Source: Bedellia somnulentella (Eukaryota; Arthropoda; Insecta; Lepidoptera; Bedelliidae). From it: a stretch of DNA of 64,000 nucleotides. Both the position numbers and the translations under genes were made by a program. Positions 57,328 to 64,000 of the stretch are shown here, piece by piece. How positions within the stretch are numbered: position 1 is the stretch's first letter; every line of letters starts with the position of its first letter. Location of the stretch: NCBI GenBank assembly GCA_963576735.1, contig OY755177.1, positions 12,896,001 to 12,960,000 of the forward strand, written 5' to 3'. The notes beneath the pieces were generated by a model. The model was not told the DNA's origin. It made no database searches and saw nothing but the letters and a program-made list of their open reading frames with translations.

Positions 57328-57839
57328 AATTTATACCTTCAAGTCAACAAGAAAAACTTTCCATGTTTTGTTCCCCTTGATAGTGTAAAAATAAAAGTTG
57401 TGTATCTTTATACGTGCACTAAGAAGTTTGCTTTTTATATTAAGTCAAGGGCATTTTTTATTTACACTGTTTAAAATCTCTACATTTAACATTTCACGAA
57501 TTGTTTACTAATTCGATCCTACTCAGTAGCACAGAGAATATAATTCTATCAAATAATATTTCTCAAAAATTACGTCTAAAGACGGTATGGTTATGACGTT
57601 CGAGATTCTGAATGTCATTCCACCTCAACGTGACGAAGGTGGAACTACTTACACACAGTTAATCAAATTACAAAAAGCAATCATTTCATATAAAATAGGG
57701 TTTAATAGAATCATATTGTTGACATTTATAGAGCCAATGTATTATCAGTAGAGGTCGCCCTTGCAAGACGTTTTAAAACCGATTGGAAACGAAAATCTGA
57801 TGCGAAAAGAATAAAAAATCATCTCCTAGTAGAGTAATG
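57328..57839. other. Non-coding stretch
   Basis: Nothing recognised. Confidence 0.4.
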
Positions 57840-57930
57840 AATGTGAATGAAACAAGAGAGATTTTTCAGAATCAAGCCAAGTGGCGATCGATAGTCTCTG
57901 CCTACCCCAATGAAATCTAAGGGCATAATA
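57840..57930 (+). repeat. LINE 3' end (5'-truncated)
   Basis: GTGAATGAAACAAGAGAG, CCAAGTGGCGATCGATAGTC and TCTGCCTACCCCAATG match the KWRSI..YPNG coding end. The tail has decayed to AATAAATAAG. Confidence 0.65.
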
Positions 57931-57947
57931 AATAAGTAAGTATTGAT

Positions 57948-58144
57948 ACATACATACATATATCTCAGCCACTTTTGGAAGTTGTATGGGGATAAAATTG
58001 TAAAAGAAAGGTTTTTGGTGATGAGTCTCTTCTCCACTCGACATCGCCCAAAAATCACTAAAAAGCCTCAATCCCTAAGCCGCCTCTTACAAAACCCACG
58101 GGAAGTAATGGAGTAGTGCTATTTTAAGCCGACACTAAACAACA
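57948..58144 (-). repeat. Family A repeat with deleted 3' block
   Basis: The tail CATACATACATATAT joins directly to CTCAGCCACTTTTGGAAGTT, so the GGCTACCCC..GCCGTGAG block is missing. The rest reaches the 5' end (TTAAGCCGACACTAAACAAC). Confidence 0.7.
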
Positions 58145-58930
58145 TTTAAGTATTTATGACCTCTGTTATTCAACACAGGGGGGGACAAACCCCCGCCTAT
58201 CTTTAAGCGTATCATATCTCTGTATGGTATGAAGTATATCTACGTCTTATATAATTCACAGATTATTACCTCTTAAACCTTAACTTGCGAAAAACTTTCC
58301 TGTTATTAACTATATTTTTTCTCTCATTTTCCTCAATGACTTGTTAAGTTAAACAATAAGTCCATTTGTAGACAAAAAGTTGTCGGCATGATCATATTTT
58401 AATTTATCTTGCCATAAACTGTTATTGTTGTTTTTGTTGAATTATTATTTTATCTTTTATAGGAAATTTGTAAATTTTAGTTCACGGAATGTTTTATTTT
58501 TAATGGAGCTCTTTTACCAGTATTAGTAACGAAATGCAGTTATTTTGTCATGCAAAGTATAACTAATAGATATAATATGATGCAAGAGGATGTGAAAAAA
58601 CCCTCTCCTTTGACTTTATTAAGCCATTTAATACAATACACACACAAAGCGGGAATAGGCCTACTGTCTATAATATAAATAAATACATACAGATATATCA
58701 CACACCTCTAATCAGGCCCAGAATAATTTCAATTTATTGACTTATGTTGCGGGATACTAAACTAACTCGACGATATATTTAATAACATACGATACACGTA
58801 TATAAATGGCAAGGCCCTACAGTTACTTTTGCATTTGTATAGGTAACTATAGGCTCGTATATTATATTATTATTACCTTTCAAATAATTCTTCTTCTTTT
58901 ATCATCTAAGACTAAGAAACAATCATTCAT
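58145..58930. other. Non-coding stretch
   Basis: Nothing recognised. Confidence 0.4.
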
Positions 58931-59215
58931 ATTCCTTGAAAAATTATGGCCCTCAGCGGGATCTGAACCTGCGACCTCCATACCCAGAACGTAGTCCTAA
59001 AGAATTCAGACGTTCTTCGAAGTTACTGCCGCAAACGCTTGTTATTCCACGACACAAATTTGTTTACTTTTCAGAAACCTAGCGTTCTGAACGTTATTCC
59101 ACTAGTCTGAATTCAGATTCTGTGGCTTTCAGACGTCTTCATTCAGACAAATGGAATAAGCTCTTTACTTAACTATACCTAACCCCTAGGCCACTGTTTG
59201 CGTCATCACAATACA
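58931..59215 (-). repeat. tRNA-like SINE head interrupted by an insertion
   Basis: The minus strand has an A-box-like CAGTGGCCTAGGGGTTAGG at about 59205-59185 and a B-box-like GGTCGCAGGTTCAGATCCCG near 58975-58955, but about 180 bp apart instead of 30-40. The intervening DNA (about 58995-59160) contains repeated TTATTCCA and AGACGT-TCTGAAT motifs near its ends and is probably a later small insertion. Confidence 0.5.
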
Positions 59216-59493
59216 ATGTCAAAATGAAAAGTATGTACTCCGAACACCGAGACTTAGCACAAGCGTTATTTTATTGTAACTATATCGGTTACAATGTGAC
59301 AAAAATATACGATTTTATGTCACTTACATGTCACGAAAGAGATGGCTGTTTTATACCACGCGTTGTGGTCGCTCGTGCTCGCTGGGCAGGTGATAATATG
59401 ACACGCTACATCAAAACATTCGTACTTCGGCTACCCTCCAAATATACAAACATTGGGGTAGGCAGAGACCTAGACTACCTCTACCTTCCAAAT

Positions 59494-59731
59494 ATACATA
59501 TATACTCACGGCTATAAATCCCTACAAGGAGTAGCCAGAGCTAAGGAATTAGAAATTCCTCAGCCACTTTTGGAAATGTGAGTGGGGAAAAGATGGTAAA
59601 AGTAAAGGTTGTTGGTGATGGGTCTCCAACCGCAGCGCCCAAAAATTCCTTAAAAGCCCCAATACCGTTAGTCGCCTCTTACGTACACCCATCGGTAGAA
59701 ACGGGGCAGTGCTATTCTAAGCCGATACTAC
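59494..59731 (-). repeat. Family A repeat, nearly complete
   Basis: CATATATACTCACGGCTATA, complete body, ending AAGCCGATACTA at the 5' side. Confidence 0.8.
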
Positions 59732-60356
59732 CAAATATATTTTGCATAAACTATAACTCACATATGACAAACAACTTAATATGAAAACAGATCTTTTATC
59801 TGAGAGGCTAAACCCTCACGACTAGTTTTCAATCGCCAATATATGTATATATAATAATGTATAACTACTAAACAAGATTCATATGAAGTAATACCACATT
59901 AAAACCATTACGATGCATGTTTTGCTGGATAATATATATAAATCCTATTGTGTATAATGTAACATCCCATTCGTACAGGAGATTTTTTTCACGCGCGGTA
60001 ATCAAACGTAGAACGAACGTAAGTATTTTCGGGTTAAAATTACGGTTTCGCAAACGTTTTTGAACTTGTTCTGTCAGCAACCCTGTTAGACCTTTTCTTT
60101 GTAGTAACAAATACTTGTATCCCTGATAATATTATAAGGATAAACAGGATTGTAGCTAACGTTGCGTAAAATGAGATGTTACTTTTTAAGTTAAAAATAT
60201 ATGTTAATAAGTTAAAACAACCTATTTTATACAGAACGATTTTAAATGTATAAACTAAATGGGATGTGACTCGTTCCCATATATCCGTAAGATAAGAACG
60301 TGGCCAATTTTCATGTCTTGTAAGTGTTTGATGGTGTGGCTTAGAAATATTATAAA
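59732..60356. other. Non-coding stretch
   Basis: AT-rich. A chance minus-strand ORF at 59868-60110 lacks features. Confidence 0.4.
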
Positions 60357-60390
60357 GGAACTATGAGATGAGGTTTCATCTCATAGTTCC
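60357..60390. repeat. Perfect 15-bp hairpin
   Basis: GGAACTATGAGATGA (60357-60371) and its exact complement (60376-60390) around the 4-nt loop GGTT. No T run follows. Possible foldback remnant or small structured RNA; function unknown. Confidence 0.75.
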
Positions 60391-61922
60391 ATCTTTAGTA
60401 AAGGTTAGTTACAGCGATTATCAGCGCTGCGTAAAAACGCTCGTTTAAATCAGACTAAGTGTGACGTGACCCACTTACGAACGCAATACGAGTAATATTA
60501 AATCTTAGCTTTCACACTCCAAAGAATATGCGATACGAATAGGAGCCCCTTTTGTTCATCTTAGGAGATATTTATTTGCAGACGTTTTAAGGACATATCA
60601 AAGACATTCTTAATATCGATTCTTTTTGAAAATTAATTTATTTAACTGCGTTCACTTTACATACATCTTTTACTAGTACCGTACCAAAAAGGTAAAACGG
60701 AATCCTAAAAGTCTGTATCCGTCTATCCTTCTATCAGCAGTTATCCACCACCATCACTATCTATATTTTTTCCCCAATTACACTCGATGTTGACGATTAA
60801 AATATCTACAAAATATTATGTAAGTATCTAAATTAAAATCAAAAGTTATAGAATAGAATAGAAAACATATTATTGTACATCACAGATAAAGATATTTTGT
60901 ACAGATTATTTCTTAAATAGAAGTACAATTGGTGGTCTTATTGCTCAAAACAATCTCTTCCAGACAACCTTTGAATGTTATGTTATCAAACTCAATTAAT
61001 TTCTATTACTCGCAACAAACATTGTGTTTTTCTTGTTTTGTTGATAATGGACGACAATTACTTTAAATGAACCCCGTATTCTGTATGTATATTAGAAGTA
61101 GTGATATTTTTGCGCAGCGGTTAGTCTCTATTTATGACAACGTATGTATACCCCAAAGGAAACGAATATCTAATTCGTGCTTAGCTATTTAATTTTCGCT
61201 ATAATTGTTAAAAAGCATAGAAATAAACCATAAATGGTTGTAAATTGTTGTAAAGTGCGTATTTCATCCACACAAGTGTTATCTTAGAGTAATATTAAGT
61301 GAATGTGACAAAATAAGTGATTAAAGTTTGTGACGTTTTAACGGCTGAAACCAAACAAAGGAAAACATCGCTAGATAGGAAAACCCTTGCCGAGTAAACC
61401 AGCTAAGTAAATTTATGTATTTTTGAACAATAATAGGTATTTCAATTTAATAAAAATCCTATATTAGTTATAAAACAACGGTCTTCATTTGATCACCGCT
61501 TCAACTAAGTAAGAGTGAGACAAATAGCTGGTTTATATACTTTTCTTTTCTTTATATTAAGTGAATTTATAATATAAAAATCTTTTTTTACTGAGCTATT
61601 TAATCGCATTCCTTCACTTATTATAATATTAGGTACTTATTAGAATTTGTGAGTACAAATTGTTTGTCGTAAAGGATATAATAAATAGTAAAACGTTAAT
61701 ATTTAAAACTAAATTAGGGTAGTGATAACACTCGGGATCATATTTTGAGTGTTACATTTATGATTATATTGTTTAGTTAATAGAAAACAAACGATAAATA
61801 ATAACTTTATATCTTTGTTGTAAGTAGGCGCTTGTGTGGATCGAAATATCTTAGTATTAGGATTATCGTTCGCTATAACGTTTTAAACTAGTATATAATA
61901 TTAAGACTGTTCGTTTCGTAAA
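60391..61922. other. Non-coding stretch, includes the 5' UTR of the next LINE
   Basis: The 3' part must contain the promoter/5' UTR of the retrotransposon whose ORF1 starts at 61923, but its 5' boundary cannot be placed. No other element seen. Confidence 0.4.
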
Positions 61923-63263
61923 ATGGACTCGATTACAACTCGTAGAATGGCTGCCGAACAAAAATATGAAAAATTAAAAAGAGAGTTGAATGATGCAGAA
62001 CAATTAAAAAATAGGCTTTTAGAAGAACGGGACGAAAACGTTTTAGCTATTCGTAATTTAAAGTTGAAAAATAGTAATCTTTTAGAAAAAATTGTGTTGC
62101 TTCGTGAATCTTACGACATTTCTCAAGTGGAATTAGAAAACCAGCAGATATTAATATTAAAGCATGAGGATCAGTGCGCAAAGCATGAAGTAGCTTTAGA
62201 GCGAATTCATATTCTGAATGAGCAGTTGGCAGAGGCACACGCTCAATTGGCGGAATTCCATAGAATAAAGAATATTCACGAAGACTCTCACGCAGTTTCT
62301 TTATGTGCCGAACTTGAGGCAGAATCATTATCTTCTATGACCTCTTTTAAATATTCAAAAACTTTCAGTCGTAAACAGTGTAAAAAATATAAATTAGTTA
62401 AAAAACGTATATACAACACAAACAAAAGTCTTATAAGTATGAAAAATAGTATAAAATTCATAAACAAGTCTTACAGAAAAATTGATTTACTAAACCAAAT
62501 AGATAGTTTGAATGATAAACTGAGTGAGCTGATTGTTAGTCAGGAAGATCTGCATTTAAGATACAAACATATCGGCAGTCTTATAGACAAAGAGACGGTT
62601 ACTCTGAATAGTCATATTTCCTCAAATAGCGTTATATCTCAATCACCCCAACCAATTAATGGGATTACATTACCAACTGTTAGCACGCCGCCGGCGCCGC
62701 CGGCAAACAGAACATTAGTATTTTCGGATGGCATGGCCGTAGGTTTTGGCGAAATACTATCGAAGTATCTTAATCAGCAGGTCATTAACCATTGCTATAC
62801 GGGTGCAAACTTTAATTATATAGTAGAACGAATATTATTAGGCACTTATGACGAATATACAACGATTGTCGTACTGGTCGGCAATAGTATAGGATTAAAT
62901 AAGTATTTATTAAATAAAAGTTTAAATAAACTTTTGGAAATACAAAAAATATATAAATGTAAATTTATATTTTGTACCTTTCCATACTTACTTAATATGG
63001 ATAAGCAGAATGACAATATTCATATTATGAATAATCTAATATGTCACGTGACATGTTGTCAAAGCGACAATTTATTTTGTTTGGATTTGAATAAGTTTTT
63101 ACCTTATTCAAATTCTCGACTGGGTACTGTATACATACCCTTAAATCAAAAGCGGAACATTGCTAAATTATTAGCATATAATATATCTGACCCCCATATA
63201 TTTAATATAAGGGGAAACTTACTTCTAGTATGCGATGGTGGAAGCCATAATTTAAACTTTTAA
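61923..63263 (+). CDS. Retrotransposon ORF1 protein: coiled coil plus SGNH-like domain
   Basis: A 446-residue protein expected to bind the element's RNA and oligomerise. Residues about 10-118 form a long heptad-rich coiled coil (Leu/Glu/Lys rich) and about 185-215 a second short one. After a Pro-rich linker (STPPAPPANR, about 254-263) comes a domain of about 160 residues laid out like an SGNH/GDSL esterase, as found in CR1-type ORF1: block I-like VFSDGMAVGFG (266-276), block II-like TGANFNYI (293-300), block III-like VVLVGNS (316-322). The catalytic Ser of GDS is not in place (SDG instead) and the C-terminal DxxH block reads YIPLNQKRN without His, so it may be a non-catalytic fold. Start at 61923 is the first ATG of the frame. 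ORF2 follows 8 bp after the stop. Confidence 0.82.
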   Translation: MDSITTRRMAAEQKYEKLKRELNDAEQLKNRLLEERDENVLAIRNLKLKNSNLLEKIVLLRESYDISQVELENQQILILKHEDQCAKHEVALERIHILNEQLAEAHAQLAEFHRIKNIHEDSHAVSLCAELEAESLSSMTSFKYSKTFSRKQCKKYKLVKKRIYNTNKSLISMKNSIKFINKSYRKIDLLNQIDSLNDKLSELIVSQEDLHLRYKHIGSLIDKETVTLNSHISSNSVISQSPQPINGITLPTVSTPPAPPANRTLVFSDGMAVGFGEILSKYLNQQVINHCYTGANFNYIVERILLGTYDEYTTIVVLVGNSIGLNKYLLNKSLNKLLEIQKIYKCKFIFCTFPYLLNMDKQNDNIHIMNNLICHVTCCQSDNLFCLDLNKFLPYSNSRLGTVYIPLNQKRNIAKLLAYNISDPHIFNIRGNLLLVCDGGSHNLNF

Positions 63264-63271
63264 GAGTGACA

Positions 63272-64000
63272 ATGGAAGAGCCTCCTGTCGTCCTTAAGTC
63301 GTCACCTAATATCAATATTGTAAACAAGGAAGGAGGTTCTTCTGGCAATTTAACTAAAAAGAATACTTTACAAGGAGTCTCCCAGTTTAAACTTGTATGT
63401 CAAAATACTCAGGGGTTTTCTTGTAAAGAATTAGAAATTGAATTATTTTTGGAAAAATATGAAATAGATTGTTTATGTGTTACTGAACACTGGCTTAAGA
63501 ATTGCGAACTCATATTTGGTTTTGAAAACTATTATTTAGCTAGCAACTACTGCCGCGATTCTAAAGCCTGTGGTGGCTCCGCTATATTTTTAAAAAATAA
63601 TATTAAATCAAAAATTCGTAATGATATTGTACAGTTAAGCGTTGAGCAAGTCGTGGAATTATCCTGCATAGAGTTAAAAAACTATTTCTTAATATGTGTG
63701 TATCGACCCCCTTATAACCAAAATTATGATAAATTCGAAAATGTAATGGAAGATGTATTAGGCAAAGTTTTCAGGAATAAAAAACGTATAATAATATGTG
63801 GAGACTTCAATGTGGATCTCCTACAAGACAGTCATCTTAAAACACGATTGATGAGTTTATTCCAATCGTTCAATTTAGAAAATTTATTCTTGGAACCGAC
63901 TAGAATCAAAACATGCTTAGATAATGTATTTACTAATGCAGATTTTTCAAGTAAAAGTGTTATAAATAAACTAAAGTCTGATCACAGCGGCCTTTTTGTT
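63272..64000 (+). CDS. Retrotransposon ORF2, N-terminal APE endonuclease (partial)
   Basis: Starts at ATG 63272, 8 bp after the ORF1 stop in another frame, and stays open for 243 codons to the window edge. After about 45 less conserved residues come KLVCQNTQGF with the conserved Asn, CLCVTEHWL with the catalytic Glu, YFLICVYRPP, IIICGDFNVDLL and KLKSDHSGLF, the standard APE motif series. Motif by motif it parallels the endonuclease at 51681-52406 (shared SVEQ.VE.SCIEL and YRPP..NYD.FE..MED), so the two are the same clade. The RT domain would lie beyond the window. Confidence 0.88.
   Translation, partial: MEEPPVVLKSSPNINIVNKEGGSSGNLTKKNTLQGVSQFKLVCQNTQGFSCKELEIELFLEKYEIDCLCVTEHWLKNCELIFGFENYYLASNYCRDSKACGGSAIFLKNNIKSKIRNDIVQLSVEQVVELSCIELKNYFLICVYRPPYNQNYDKFENVMEDVLGKVFRNKKRIIICGDFNVDLLQDSHLKTRLMSLFQSFNLENLFLEPTRIKTCLDNVFTNADFSSKSVINKLKSDHSGLFV

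Larger units (their letters stand above)
61923..64000 (+). mobile_element. CR1/Jockey-like non-LTR retrotransposon, intact as far as visible
   Basis: ORF1 (61923-63263) and ORF2 (from 63272) are both open, 8 bp apart and in different frames. Cut by the window end inside the endonuclease domain. The 5' end is somewhere before 61923. Related to, but distinct from, the LINE at 46.6-52.4 kb. Confidence 0.88.

Overview
The window looks like an AT-rich, gene-poor stretch of an insect nuclear genome, most probably Lepidoptera. The evidence is the compositional background, a dense population of short interspersed repeats with TATG-repeat tails, 3' ends of the LINE family whose product ends in VNEAREVCQDRTKWRSI, AACCGACTTC/GAAGTCGGTT foldback DNA elements, and a decayed mariner. 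There is no bacterial-style gene packing. Almost all short ORFs are chance openings or lie inside repeats.

Layout. 1-14.2 kb: non-coding DNA with SINEs, LINE tails, a cluster of unusual tRNA-containing small retro-insertions (4.5-5.2 kb) and a Harbinger-like MITE (11.9-12.1 kb). 14.26-15.56 kb: a degraded DD34D mariner. 15.6-36.5 kb: non-coding DNA with scattered TATG-tailed repeats, a large foldback element (25.2-26.6 kb) and LINE tails. 36.8-37.6 kb: the only convincing host coding exon, a GC-rich island encoding an unrecognised single-pass membrane protein on the minus strand. 37.7-46.1 kb: more repeat-studded non-coding DNA. 46.6-52.4 kb: a minus-strand non-LTR retrotransposon (APE endonuclease plus reverse transcriptase) split by a plus-strand Penelope-like element with 652-bp inverted terminal arms and a 13-bp target-site duplication. 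52.4-61.9 kb: non-coding DNA and repeats. 61.9-64.0 kb: ORF1 and the start of ORF2 of a second, related non-LTR retrotransposon, running off the window end.

The most unusual signal is a family of four very short insertions (54, 67, 103 and 262 bp). Each has an exact 13-14 bp target-site duplication and the core TAATCCCCACATGAGG. Each carries a 5' part that is wholly or partly an inverted copy of sequence just upstream of that core. The largest holds a nearly complete tRNA-like gene in the loop of a perfect 35-bp palindrome. I do not recognise this family.

The mobile elements show a partial relative chronology. The LINE at 46.6-52.4 kb carries frameshifts, and the Penelope-like copy that splits it has nearly identical arms, so the Penelope-like element is younger. 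The mariner is dead (one frameshift, one nonsense codon). The 61.9-kb LINE has intact frames as far as they can be read.
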